Shown: positions 33,701 to 45,859 of the stretch, piece after piece
How the letters are laid out: the number at the start of each line of letters is the position of its first letter
Position numbering within the stretch: position 1 is the stretch's first letter
NCBI RefSeq assembly: GCF_921293095.1
Contig: NC_060252.1
Coordinates: 5,270,001-5,334,000, forward strand
From: Ischnura elegans
Lineage: Eukaryota; Arthropoda; Insecta; Odonata; Coenagrionidae
Direction of reading: 5' to 3'
Length of the DNA: 64,000 nucleotides
Translations under genes and position numbers: made by a program
The notes under the pieces: generated by a model
Database searches by the model: none
What the model was told of the DNA's origin: nothing
Seen by the model: the letters and a program-made list of their open reading frames with translations, nothing else

Positions 33701-34540
33701 TTACTGCAAATTGGTCAAGGATAACGTAGAGAGGAAATAAAAATACGAACTTTTGAGAATTTATTTCTCACAGAAATGCATAAAATTAGTTATCATTAAA
33801 AGTAAAATACAATTAAATTGACAAATTACGAATTTAAATAACGTTTCCAGGAATTATAAAATATATGTAATATACAATTCATAATTCTCGCTTTTGAAAG
33901 TTACCCATGAAAGTATATATTTTATTGAAAATAACAAGACCAAAAAAAAACAGAAAAACAAATAATACAATGTTTCCGCAACGCAGATATAAAAAAAAGG
34001 AATTTGAAATTATTATCTCCGTCGTTAGACATGCATAAATACAAATGTTTAAATTAGCTAATGGCGCCTCATTGAATTATATTGATGAAAATAAGGAAAA
34101 CACTGACATTGAATAATACCAAGTGCATTGGTTTTTGTCGGCGAAGATAATCAGTTAAAATTAGGAATCTAAAATTATTTTTTCCTCCAATAAACACATG
34201 AATAATGTAGATAATTACCACAGTAAATTATGGCTCTTTGATTATTTAATAATGTGATTATGTAATAAATATGACTAATATATATGCAATGTATTCTGTA
34301 AGGCCTACATAGTATAAATGGGCAGTTTTGATTTTTTCCGCAGAAAGAATGAAGTAAAGAAACACTCGGAGTGAAATGTTGGTAAATCATAGAATTATAT
34401 TGTAAATAAAAAGGTTTACACACTCAAAACAATTTATTGCACATTGAATTGAAATACATTATATTACGGGCTAATTTAACCATAGGAATCAGAAATTATT
34501 TATGGCATGGAATTCAATTGATATTTAAAAAAAAAAGAAA
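33701..34540. other. AT-rich interruption of the minisatellite
   Basis: The CATTCACAC motif is absent from 33720 to about 34920. The stretch is very AT-rich. If the exon at 34548-34865 is real, this would be the intron downstream of its donor on the minus strand. Confidence 0.4.
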
Positions 34541-34547
34541 CACTTAC

Positions 34548-34865
34548 AATTACGACAAATATAAATAATATAAAAAATATAAACGAATTCGTATACACTT
34601 CGATACAAAAGTCACCAACTGCATTAGCCAGCGGAAAGTCATGCGCTAAAACTAGTTCACCAATTTTAGATATTGAAATCATCAAAGCAGTTTGCATAAA
34701 CTCATTGAACTCGACAAATGCTAAAAATGAAAAACCAGCAGGTAAACTGCCGAGCAAAATATGAAAGTTTGTTTTAAATAACCATGGCAACCTCGTTGAA
34801 ACATGACTGTCCGCTGTTACACCCCCTCTCCACGTTGAGGACGCAGTTGGATTTGAGGGGGACAT
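34548..34865 (-). CDS. Candidate exon encoding a partly hydrophobic protein
   Basis: A minus-strand frame starts with ATG at 34865 (MSPSNPTASSTWRGG) and reads through TRLPWLFKTNFHILLGSLPAG and SISKIGELVLAHDFPL to FIFFILFIFVVI, a likely membrane segment. A good donor, ATT/GTAAGTG, lies just after (34541-34547). The composition is clearly less AT-rich than the surroundings. I do not recognise the protein. An upstream non-coding exon or a different start is possible. Confidence 0.35.
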
Positions 34866-34929
34866 GCACTACACTACCATCTACTCTACCCAAGTTCTGC
34901 GATAGAAACAAGCACTACTTCAGCCATCC

Positions 34930-35960
34930 CATAAAATGGCTTCCTCCAATGTAAACTAAATGTCACTTTCATTCACACCAAATATATTAAACCTTCATTC
35001 ACACTCAGTAACACAAGGCCATTCGCAATAAACAAAATACCATCATTCACACATACAACATACGTCATTCAAACAAAATATACCCTCATTCATAGCAAAT
35101 AAAATACCTCATTCACACGAAATAGCATAATTTTATCAATGTAAATATCATACTTAATTCACATCATAAAGCATTCCACATTCACACGAAATAACATACC
35201 TCATTCACATCACATAAGACACCACATTCAGACTATATAATATAACCACATTCACACGAATATTATACCACATTCACACGAACAATATACCTCATTCATA
35301 GGAAATAGCATACATCATTCAGACTAAATTATGTACCCTCATTCATTCGAATAATATATCACATTCACACGAAATAGCATACATCATTCAGACTAAAGGA
35401 TATACCCTCATTCGTTCGAATAATACACCACATTCACACAAATAATATACCCCATTCACACAAACAATATACCTCATTCACAGGAAATAGCATACATCAT
35501 TCCGACTAATTAATATACCTTCATTCACACGAATAATATACCTCAGTCACACAATATAACAATTCACATTCACACGAAAAAACACACATCATTCGCATAA
35601 AAAAACTACTTCATTCACACGAATACCATACTCATTTTTACTATATTACACCCTCATTCAAACGAAGAAAACATACCTCATTCACATCATACAACATCCC
35701 GCATTCACACGAAATAGCATACTTAATTCGCACGAAATAGCGTACCTCATTCAGACTTCTTAAAATACTATCATTCACACCAAGTAACAACGTCATTCAC
35801 AATAAATAACACACACTCATTCACAGTAAAGCACGTCATATAACCCACACGTACTCATTTACTCTCATACAAATATACCAAATACCATTCTCACATTCAC
35901 ACATAATCCCATTCTCCCATACAATATAAATCTCATTCACTCATTGACACAAATTGAATA
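34930..35960. repeat. Degenerate CATTCACAC minisatellite, right block
   Basis: Dozens of CATTCACAC words alternate with GAATAATATACC, GAAATAGCATAC and similar linkers at roughly 20-40-bp spacing. A partial higher-order repeat is visible at 35280-35480, where CATACATCATTCAGACTAA and ACCCTCATTC recur. Confidence 0.8.
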
Positions 35961-38900
35961 AAATTTATCAAAAAATATAAAAAGGCGAATACAATTGAAA
36001 TAGACAAAAACTATTAAAGAAATTATAAACTAAGTCTTCAGTCTTCGGATCGCCGCCATTCTTCATCTCTTGAGTCTTCAAATGGGTCACATGTTCCCAT
36101 TGTGTCTTCATCACTTCTCAGCCTATACAATTCGTTTCCTTCTTCATATCGCCGAGTTCCTCAGTCACTTCAATTGGTCAATGTAGAGGCATTCCACGTT
36201 AATTATATTCCTAAATCTGCTTCTTCAAGATCCTGTTGAAAAACAAACATCCAATGTACTCAACAATGAGGTAGAAAGGTCTCCTTGTACGGCATAAACG
36301 TTATTATTCTTCACATAACCAAGTGGAAAAATTAAGAATATAATTGAAAGTAAAAAAGGGTTTGACTCACATGATTAAGTTCTATAAATAAAGGAATGGA
36401 TGTCGAAATAAAAAAAAACTTATTCAGTGTCGTCGCTGAATATTAGGTCCTTGCTAAAAATTTGGTATTATCTAAAAGGATTATTTTATCATTCATGAAA
36501 AAATCAGCAAAACGAAGACAAGGGTAAAAAAGGTCTACGAAAAGTATTTGAATAAACTAATTTTTATCTAATGGGGCTGGTAGGATATCTTTTACTAAGC
36601 GTAAAAAATATACTCTCAGGATTAAATAGAAATGGATGGCACCATGAGAGGGGAAAATTCAGCTGAAATATTCAATTATGCCCCAAGCCATTAGGGTCAA
36701 TATGATAGAGTAGCAAATGATATTAACGTACGCAAGGATTAACTGACATTTTAACAGCTAGAAAAATATATAAAATGCACCTGTCAAAATACTGAACAAC
36801 AAAACATGAACCATACCGATTGGAAAAATTAAGATTCACTGTTACAGGATGGAAAAATATGATAATCAAAACATTCTGATGATAATATTACAAAAAAATC
36901 AAATATCATTAAAAAAAGACGCATAAAACAAAAGAAAGTGAACATCCTGATACTTCCAAATTTTACTTGTAGTCTCGTTAATGGCGTGAGAGTCAATTGA
37001 ATCAAATTAGATTTTTTGCACGAAATTTATTTTACCTTAGAACATGTGGTATAAATCATCATCTTGGATCAAATGGATACGAAAAATATGGCTTTCTTGG
37101 AGTGAATATTAATTTTTCATTTTTCAGCCCCAGGATTAGTGCTTTTACTATTCTTCGTTAAAAATCTCTGGAAACCATTATAAATGCACTACATGATCAT
37201 TTATATTTTGCCAAAAATTAGATACTTTGAGAGGTGCTATAAAATATTTTCCTGACCTGCTTTACTAAATAATATTAATTTTTATACGTTATTTACAGTT
37301 CTATCGCACATAGTTATTACCCTTCATGTGATTTAAAAATAATAAAATAGAGTCATACTATTTTTTATACATTATGTGTTTTATGGCACCGTTAAAGAAA
37401 TTAATGCCAAATGAAGCTACAATGAAACCTCTTCCCAACCACAACAAAAGATCGATTAATGGGCACCTTTAAATATCATTTACGGAAAACAGATAGACTT
37501 TTCGGCTCAGCATTCCGCGGAAATAGATTCTCCAGATCAAATCACGTATACAGTATTCGTCATTCTATTTTGGGAAAGGTTAAAAAATACTACCGGAAGG
37601 CTGGACGACGGTTGAGAATTAATTCTCCATCGATGAATAGCGGAGGGCGACTATAAAATCACGCACGACACTGGTTTAGCGAAAAATATTTTTTTAACTT
37701 CCGAAACATCGAACTGAAAATTTCAAGAAAACAGAAAAGCATGCACTTGATGATCAATTTTTAAAGGCTGCCGATCTTATTAACAAAAATATGGAAAAAC
37801 AATGAGCAAAAATAGGACAGTTTAATAAAAATTCGTAGGTACTTTTTATTCGGTCAACGCTCATTTTAGCAGGAATTAATTCAGCTGACAGGAATACTAC
37901 CAAACTTATGCTGAACTGGATTTCGGATATCCATCCCGACTGGATGAATAACTATGGTACCTATTGACGGTAACCGTAACTGATATTACGGAGAAATCTG
38001 AAGAATGATTTTAATTCTATTTCAATTATTGTAATTTCGTTATTTAATTCTCCTTTCCATACACTCTAAAAAAAACGGCAAAAATTGAGGAAATTATAAG
38101 GTCTCCGAATAAAAATCCGCCATTTCCTGGAACACTTGTCTCGTTCCAAAGGTATCCGATCAACTGCCATATACCACAACGAACTAGTCCAAAAAAAATA
38201 ATATTACCGCATTTAACCAGGATAAAAGAAATTTCTTCCACTTTTTAAAAAATATTCACACTTTTAATTAACTAACGGGCACACAGAAAAAGCGGAATGG
38301 AATGATTTTCTTACCTTTTGTGGTTAACTATCCTGTGAAATATCGCATTCCGGATTAGCGTGATTTTTCCAACGGCTTCCTACCCACATCTTCCAAGATC
38401 AAATGACCAGCAGCTGAAGAGAGAGAAATGGGAATTGAATTTCCTCCGTGGATTCACATAAGCTCCATGAAAATGCACTGAGATTTATTGGGACGCAAAA
38501 AAACACTTTATATGCAGCCGTGTGCTAATTGTAAGTAACGGCATAAAAAGCGCGTGTCTTACCTCTTCACGAAAAATTAAAAAGGTGATTCATTTCGATA
38601 GAGAGGAATGATAATATAAATCTAATTTTCAGGGGAATATGGAGAAATTTCTTCAGAGTGGTTTACTAAGTTATTGAATAAATGGTGACCTGAAGCCTGA
38701 AGACAACTTACACCTATGTTTCAAAGCATTAAACTGAGGTCTGTGAAAAATAGATTTTAAGTTATTTCCATTGGATCACTATGTAGGCAACAGTATAAAT
38801 GTTATCTACGCATTCAAAGCTATTCAAGCTTACTCAACACAAATAAAAAAGTTATGTTCCGAAAATAACTACTTTAGGAAATTTTTTTGGGTAAGAGTCA

Positions 38901-39018
38901 AATTCATTAACAAGGAATGGAAAACATCTTGAATATGATTCATGATTCAACAGATTAATGCAGTGAATGCGAATTCAAACGCTCTTAAGAAAATTGAAAA
39001 AAAACTGATTATATTCAG
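35961..39018. other. Mostly AT-rich, no firm gene
   Basis: One weak signal is a minus-strand acceptor (TTTTTCAACAG) at about 36237 followed by DLEEADLGI and a stop, then an acidic open stretch down to 36045, which could be a terminal exon with 3' UTR. Frames of 65 codons at 37459 (+) and 38044 (-) have no recognised motif. Nothing else is seen. Confidence 0.3.
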
Positions 39019-39142
39019 GAATCGTGGCATGCGAACGTGTGTCACACAAAGACGTTTAAAAAAGGATGAATTTAAATTTCTTTTTAAGCAAGGAGAACAA
39101 AAGATGTCTTCTTTTAATGGCGCAGAAATGGCAAGAAATGAG
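39019..39142 (+). CDS. Candidate internal exon, product unknown
   Basis: Acceptor TTATATTCAG ends at 39018 and a consensus donor GAG/GTAAGT begins at 39143. The 124-bp segment is open in the frame NRGMRTCVTQRRLKKDEFKF, then KQGEQKMSSFNGAEMARNE. It is rich in K, R and E, as coding DNA often is. I do not recognise the protein and see no partner exons. The open frame also runs upstream through the acceptor to an ATG at 38942, so an unspliced first exon is an alternative. Confidence 0.4.
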
Positions 39143-39655
39143 GTAAGTATCCCAAATGGTATAATATGCATCAAAAAAAAATGTACAATCATTCGGATAC
39201 AGTAAAAAGAGGATTAAAATTTAAAAAATAACCAACTGAAAACTAAGTTGAAACAGTAATTGGTTGTCGAGAACTCATATTGAGTATAACTGTATAACAG
39301 TTTATTATTCAAGCTTCGATTTCTAGAGCGACTTCAGTTTTAATGGTACTCGGCACGAGAAAATAGAAACAGTTACAATTTGATTCGGAAACTTAGCAGC
39401 AAATAGGTTCATGGGAAACACTTACGTTCACCCGCCCACCAAACGCAATTATATCACCCTCATAATGTGGTAAAATATAAACATAGAAACAACATTCATA
39501 AGAGCAAAAGAGAAATGTATTTTAAAACTTGATTCTTACCGATCTCCATATGAAGAAATTCCTGGTTCATTTTCTCACGTCCCATCTTCAGTTAACTGAT
39601 TGTCTCAATCTTCAGACGTCTTCATAGCTTCGGCCACGGAAAAATCCTGAGCCTA
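39143..39655. other. No recognised gene
   Basis: On the minus strand a short ATG frame (MGREKMNQEFLHMEI) ends at a GTAAGA donor near 39540, a possible tiny first exon. Support is weak. Confidence 0.3.
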
Positions 39656-41837
39656 GGGAGAGAGCGGGTTAGTACATACAAGATAAATAAATGACCCTTC
39701 CCCCAAGGAATAGCATACGCTCCACTACAATATACGGGAAGTCACCATTACACAAGGAGGAAATCACCACTTTTCCATCCAAGTGACACAGTTCCAATCC
39801 CATACACTGCAATGGTTTAAAGCGCATGCCAGACCTCGGCTCGACACAAAAAAAACTAAAATTAACGCAAGCTAAAAATCCTAGCCTTACTCGACGCAAT
39901 CATCACGGCCCTAAAGGCCCAAAAGCTAACCTAGTTTTGAAGCTGGGGTCCTCTTCACGTGAAGTTCTGATGACCTAATCCTGGGGAGAGAGGGAGAGAG
40001 TACATACAAGGAAAATAAATAACCCTTCCCCCAAGGAATAGCATACGCCCCACTACAATATACGGGAAGTCACCATGACACAAGGAGGAAATCACCACTT
40101 TTCCATCCAAGTGACACAGTTCCAATCCCATACACTGCAATGGTTTACAGCGCATGCCAGACCTCGGTTCGACACGAAAAAAACTAAAATTAACGCAAGC
40201 TAAAAATCCTAGCCTTAATCGACGCAATCATCACGGCCCTAAAGGCCCAAAAGCTAACCTAGTTTTGAAGCTGGGGTCCTCTTCACGTGAAGTTCTGATG
40301 ACCTAATCCTGGGGAGAGAGGGAGAGAGTACATACAAGGAAAATAAATAACCCTTCCCCCAAGGAATAGCATACGCCCCACTACAATATACGGGAAGTCA
40401 CCATGACACAAGGAGGAAATCACCACTTTTCCATCCAAGTGACACAGTTCCAATCCCATACACTGCAATGGTTTAAAGCGCATGCCAGACCTCGGCTCGA
40501 CACAAACAAAAACTAAAATTAACGCAAGCTAAAAATCCTAGCCTTACTCGACGCAATCATCACGGCCCTAAAGGCCCAAAAGCTAACCTAGTTTTGAAGC
40601 TGGGGTCCTCTTCACGTGAAGTTCTGATGACCTAATCCTGGGGAGAGAGGGAGAGAGTACATACAAGGAAAATAAATAACCCTTCCCCCAAGGAATAGCA
40701 TACGCCCCACTACAATATACGGGAAGTCACCATGACAAAGGAGGAAATCACCACTTTTCCATCCAAGTGACACAGTTCCAATCCCATACACTGCAATGGT
40801 TTACAGCGCATGCCAGACCTCGGCTCGACACAAAAAAAAACTAAAATTAACGCAAGCTAAAAATCCTAGCCTTACTCGACGCAATCATCACGGCCCTAAA
40901 GGCCCAAAAGCTAACCTAGTTTTGAAGCTGGGGTCCTCTTCACGTGAAGTTCTGATGACCTAATCCTGGGGAGAGAGGGAGAGAGTACATACAAGGAAAA
41001 TAAATAACCCTTCCCCCAAGGAATAGCATACGCCCCACTACAATATACGGGAAGTCACCATGACACAAGGAGGAAATCACCACTTTTCCATCCAAGTGAC
41101 ACAGTTCCAATCCCATACACTGCAATGGTTTACAGCGCATGCCAGACCTCGGCTCGACACAAAAAAAAACTAAAATTAACGCAAGCTAAAAATCCTAGCC
41201 TTACTCGACGCAATCATCACGGCCCTAAAGGCCCAAAAGCTAACCTAGTTTTGAAGCTGGGGTCCTCTTCACGTGAAGTTCTGATGACCTAATCCTGGGG
41301 AGAGAGGGAGAGAGTACATACAAGGAAAATAAATAACCCTTCCCCCAAGGAATAGCATACGCCCCACTACAATATACGGGAAGTCACCATGACACAAGGA
41401 GGAAATCACCACTTTTCCATCCAAGTGACACAGTTCCAATCCCATACACTGCAATGGTTTAAAGCGCATGCCAGACCTCGGCTCGACACAAACAAAAACT
41501 AAAATTAACGCAAGCTAAAAATCCTAGCCTTACTCGACGCAATCATCACGGCCCTAAAGGCCCAAAAGCTAACCTAGTTTTGAAGCTGGGGTCCTCTTCA
41601 CGTGAAGTTCTGATGACCTAATCCTGGGGAGAGAGGGAGAGAGTACATACAAGGAAAATAAATAACCCTTCCCCCAAGGAATAGCATACGCCCCACTACA
41701 ATATACGGGAAGTCACCATGACACAAGGAGGAAATCACCACTTTTCCATCCAAGTGACATAGTTCCAATCCCATACACTGCAATGGTTTACAGCGCCTGC
41801 CAGACCTCGGTTCGACACAAAAAAAACGAAAATTAAT
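39656..41837. repeat. Satellite array, 329-bp unit, 6.6 copies
   Basis: The word GAGAGAGGGAGAGAG or its equivalent starts at 39656, 39985, 40314, 40643, 40971, 41300 and 41629, giving a period of 328-329 bp. Units are nearly identical: AGCGCATGCC versus the same with small changes, AACTTCACGTGAAGAGG and GGCCCTAAAGGCCCAAAAG are present throughout. The first unit is the most diverged and the last is cut at about 41837. The minus-strand open frames of 66-90 codons that repeat once per unit follow from the sequence repetition, and I see no evidence that they are translated. Confidence 0.95.
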
Positions 41838-42024
41838 CTTCTTGAGGTCCTCTTCTCTTGTTATCTTCTCTTCTCCTCCTAAATTTGGAGGACACACGGA
41901 CGACGCACGAAATAAAACGAAATTTTCGCTCAATCGCGCAACGCATCGCATAAAACGCAATGTTTTCACGCATATCGTATCACTTCTTTTCTTCGAGCTC
42001 ATATTGTTGACTTCTCTCTTCCAC

Positions 42025-42880
42025 ATTCTCCTGTAATATGGCTGGTTAGTGCACATGGACATGAAATACAAGTTTGCAATTCACCCAAAAAATGCATCAC
42101 TAATCAAACAAATCATATTTACACATTAAATTTGCTCCACATAGTACCTTTATGCATGCTAACTTAATTTTTGTATTTTGGCCTTCTTTGTTCACATTTT
42201 GGTACCTTTTTTATGCTTGGCGACTTTTAAATATGTGAATTTTTTCACCGTGTGTTTTTGTGTATTTAGTGTTAACGAGAATTCTCATAGGAAGACCCAT
42301 TTATATTATGAGCCTCTACCATAAAATAACTTCATCTCATCCGCTTTTACCATGAGCTGAATTCAACTCATACCCCATTAGACCAGTTGGTCCCTCTTAT
42401 AAAAAATATCAGAGAGAGACCTTATGTAACCTTCATACCTTGATATATACATTATCTTGTAATAGGGCTGGTTAGTGCACATGTATATATAATATACAAA
42501 TTCAAAGTCACCCAAAAAATGAATCACCAACAATGAATACTCTATATACCTCAATATAATACCTTTATCCATGTCAACTTAAGTTTTGTATTTTAGACCT
42601 AATTTGTGCACGTTTTGATACCTTTTGTATTTATGGCGCCTTTTTTTCAAGTTTTCTCTTTTCACCACGTGTTCTATTGTACTTTGTGTTATCGAGAATT
42701 CTCATAGGAAGACCCATTAGCTTTTTGAGTCTATAACCATATAATAACCTCATCGGATCCGATTTTACCGAGAGCTGAACTCAACTCATAGCTTATAATA
42801 CCAGCTGGTCCCTCTTGAAACACACTCATCAAAGAGAGACCTCATGTTACCATCATACCACGGTATATACCATGCTAATT
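42025..42880. repeat. Tandem duplication, about 426-bp unit, 2 copies
   Basis: GCTGGTTAGTGCACATG begins at 42041 and 42467. GAGAATTCTCATAGGAAGAC, TGAACTCAACTCATA-like and TGGTCCCTCTT blocks follow in both units. The copies are well diverged and non-coding. Confidence 0.8.
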
Positions 42881-44219
42881 AGCTTCTCTTCCGATGAATT
42901 GTTTGGAAAGACACAACATATTAACGGTATTATATAAATCACCGAGTTATATAAAAATAAAACCTCAGCAATGAGCACCGTTCAGCTCATCACTGAAAAC
43001 CTCTCTTTGGGAGGAGATCCATCTGCCGCAGACACACCTTCCGTAGTCATAGAAACATGCTGTATCTCCTTCATTGTGAATCCTCCATTTTGTCAGCTTT
43101 CTGTTTGCTTCGGAAAACTGCACGATCTTTTTAATCCTGAGAAGCAGTTTCTGTGTTCACCCTGAAAAAGATAAAAAAATTATTATTGTAGTTTTGAAGT
43201 TTATTTTTAACATATCGGTGAATATCAATATTAATTAATACATTTCAGTTATATGCCAAATGTTTATTGCCATTTCATGCTACATATTTACAAGTTCATT
43301 TCTTTTCGTTATTTGTACGTGTTCTCGTAATTTTAGTTAACTACATAGATTGCTGTATCCATCAAACAATGGAAATAGTCAGGATAATGGAAGACGTTTC
43401 CACGCCCATTACGTAATTATTTCATCCGTTGGCTTGTTATAACTCTATTTTTAAAATCTTATAATAACGCGTGGTAAGAATATAATAATAGCACAAATTT
43501 TTACAATAGTTGTATAAGGTTTCTTAGGGAAAATAAAAGTTTATCGTGTGATTTGTCTAACAAAATATATCACCGTAAGTAATTTATGAAAGTGCACGAG
43601 TCATTCATTTTTCCATTGCAAAAAAATATTAATTCTAATTATCAATCCATTTTCAAAGCGCTATTGATACCTAATAATTAAAACATAAATGGTACACTAT
43701 TTTGTATGATATATATTAATATGTATACATTTTTTTCGCTATGGCTTTAGAAGATCTTTCAGGGAAAATTAAGGTTATTTCCATGTGCTGTAAAACAATA
43801 TCATTACTGAAATTAATTTATAAAATTATACGTGCATTTCAACCTTTCATTGCAAAAAATGTTGAAAACAACGTAATTATCGGAGTGGCCACGCGGATGG
43901 CTCCTCCGCGCGCGGGCGGTCCGCACTCATGTGTGCCTAAGATTCCATTTAAGTCAATGGAAGCTTCAGTCATCAGTAAATTATGTCAGTATACTACGTC
44001 AGATTAAGTCAAGTTCAGTCGTTGCCCTAACGACAGATAGAGTCAAGATTAGGTGAGGCCCGAAGTTGAGATTTTTCGGTCGACGAAAGTCAGAGGCAGG
44101 AGTTTGCATATGGAGGCCCTAAACGGTAGTTTATAAGCATTTTGAGAACCGGATGAATGAATCGCGGAAGGAAGGAAAGCGGTCGGCCGGGTCCCTGGGA
44201 AAGTGTGTCGTAGGGGAGA
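42881..44219. other. No firm gene
   Basis: Around 42965-43160 the sequence is less AT-rich. On the minus strand an acceptor TTTTTCAG near 43165 is followed by an ATG frame (MKEIQHVSMTTEGVSAADG), which could be a 5' exon. Frames on the plus strand here are unrecognised. 43741-44007 has an 88-codon frame with no known motif. Confidence 0.3.
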
Positions 44220-44221
44220 CT

Positions 44222-45090
44222 GGGTCCGGTTGTGACAATTTTCATTTAATCGCCCTTAGTTCTGTTAGTAGGCTACTAAGCTCAACAAAGAGTGCTTCTT
44301 AATGTGATTTGTATATAAATACACATTTAAATATTGAATTTGCATCCCTGAACACAATTGTTAGGTCATAGGAGCAAGTTATAAAAAAATTAAGTATCAT
44401 AACCGACCACACTCCGAGGGCGGTTGTGACAGGATTCAAAAATACTCTAAAATGGTCTGAAATCATTTAAATTGCAAGAAATGGTTGACACAATGTAGCA
44501 TAATCTTCTTTCAGAAAACATTGAAACTTAACATCAAAAGAAATAAAATCTGAGAACACTTTAATCATTTGCAACTAATAAGGCAGTATAGCATCTAAAA
44601 TTATTATGTCACTCTTCACATATACTATATAATTAATACATCAGTCTTCATAAACAATTAGTTGCGAAGTTGAGTAAGTATTTCTATATACACTTTAAAG
44701 GCATTCTATCGAAATACAAAGTCCATAAGGAGATAGTCCAAAATAAATGTCCGCGCTGCGTATTTTGATGGCTGCTGCTGTTGTTCTGCCTAAAGGCGAT
44801 AACACTTGGTTTTCATACACATGCTGACAATGCTTTCATTTTCACCTGTACCAGGGCTATCGCGTTTACGAACATATCTTAGTAAAGGCATGCGATTTAC
44901 TCTGCGCATTACCTCAGCTCTCTGTAAAGAGGTTTCTCGTTTCAATTCTTTGTAACCGTATCCATAGTGCAATATGCCACAATATTCTCTTTTAGTCATT
45001 CTCACGCATATTCTGGGCATTGAAAACAAGAAAAAAACAGCTTCGGCTTGTGTCACAACCGTACCCTAGAGGAATGTCACAACCGTACCG
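44222..45090. mobile_element. Element bounded by inverted CGGTTGTGACA motifs
   Basis: CGGTTGTGACA occurs in plus orientation at 44227-44237 and 44421-44431, and in minus orientation at 45051-45061 and 45075-45085. The outer ones are preceded by GGGTC or GGTA, as GGTNCGGTTGTGACA. An 88-codon minus frame at 44790-45056 contains a basic MPLLRYVRKRD stretch that could be the start of a transposon protein, but I cannot assign it. It is probably a degraded DNA transposon. Its exact ends and target duplication are not resolved. Confidence 0.5.
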
Positions 45091-45859
45091 ATAACACTTT
45101 CCCGCAAAAAAAACAAACGCAATGTCGATACGGAATGACTTCCTAACAAAGGGATCGCAGCTATTGAACGAGGAATGTCTATCTTATATCGAGGAAAAAT
45201 ACTCACATTTCGATCTATATTCTCGTAACAAAAGTCATGAAGGAAATCGAACAAAAATATTTACTTTTGACTGTTAAAAACCAATATGGGTCCCTGCTAG
45301 CGATTACGGGGCGCAATGGCTGACGCAATACTGTGACATAGGTTCAGATGGGCAAGCTGCTCCTCTATCCCCTTGTATAGTCCTCTATTCCCAATAGTTT
45401 TGCTAATACGACGACTGTCACTAATAAGACATAAACGCATAAATCCATTTATACCAGCCATCTTTCTCGATTCCCTATAGTATTATTAGCTTAAAACTTG
45501 GCGCCACTCTGAAAATCGAAAGGATTTTATATAATACACCCAAATTAGTAAACTCCTGTATTTCAAATACAAAAAAAATATTATCACTATTTTCTCTGAG
45601 GTAAAACGTATGTGTGTCTTCCGCCAGGCAGCCATTCCCCTAGGTAACAGAGTGAATTCCACGATCGCGGTACAAGCAACTAAAGGCCATGACGCATGTA
45701 TAAAAAAATGGGAGGCCATTCGGCGTGGTCGGGAAGGATAGTGACCACAGCTGGACCCAGGAATACACGCTCACATGATTGGAAAAAGAACAAAGCAGGC
45801 ACGAAGAATGGTATACATATGCAATAGTAAACAATGGAAAAACGATTTCCGTAGACATA
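45091..45859. other. No recognised gene
   Basis: Ordinary sequence with short open frames on both strands. No motif recognised. Confidence 0.35.

Noticed and set aside
4201-34865. A single minus-strand gene linking the exon candidates at 34548, 20456 and 4201
   Set aside because: The phases cannot be shown to fit and no transcript evidence exists. Joining them would be guesswork.
33100-35960. Possible CRISPR-like array in the CATTCACAC repeats
   Set aside because: The repeats are short, inexact and irregularly spaced, no cas genes exist, and the DNA is eukaryotic. It is a degenerate minisatellite.
39669-42071. Repeated minus-strand frames of 66-157 codons reading CKPLQCMGLELCHLDGK
   Set aside because: They recur once per 329-bp satellite unit and are explained by sequence repetition. 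The period is not a multiple of three, so no multi-unit protein can form, and no start or splice context supports translation.
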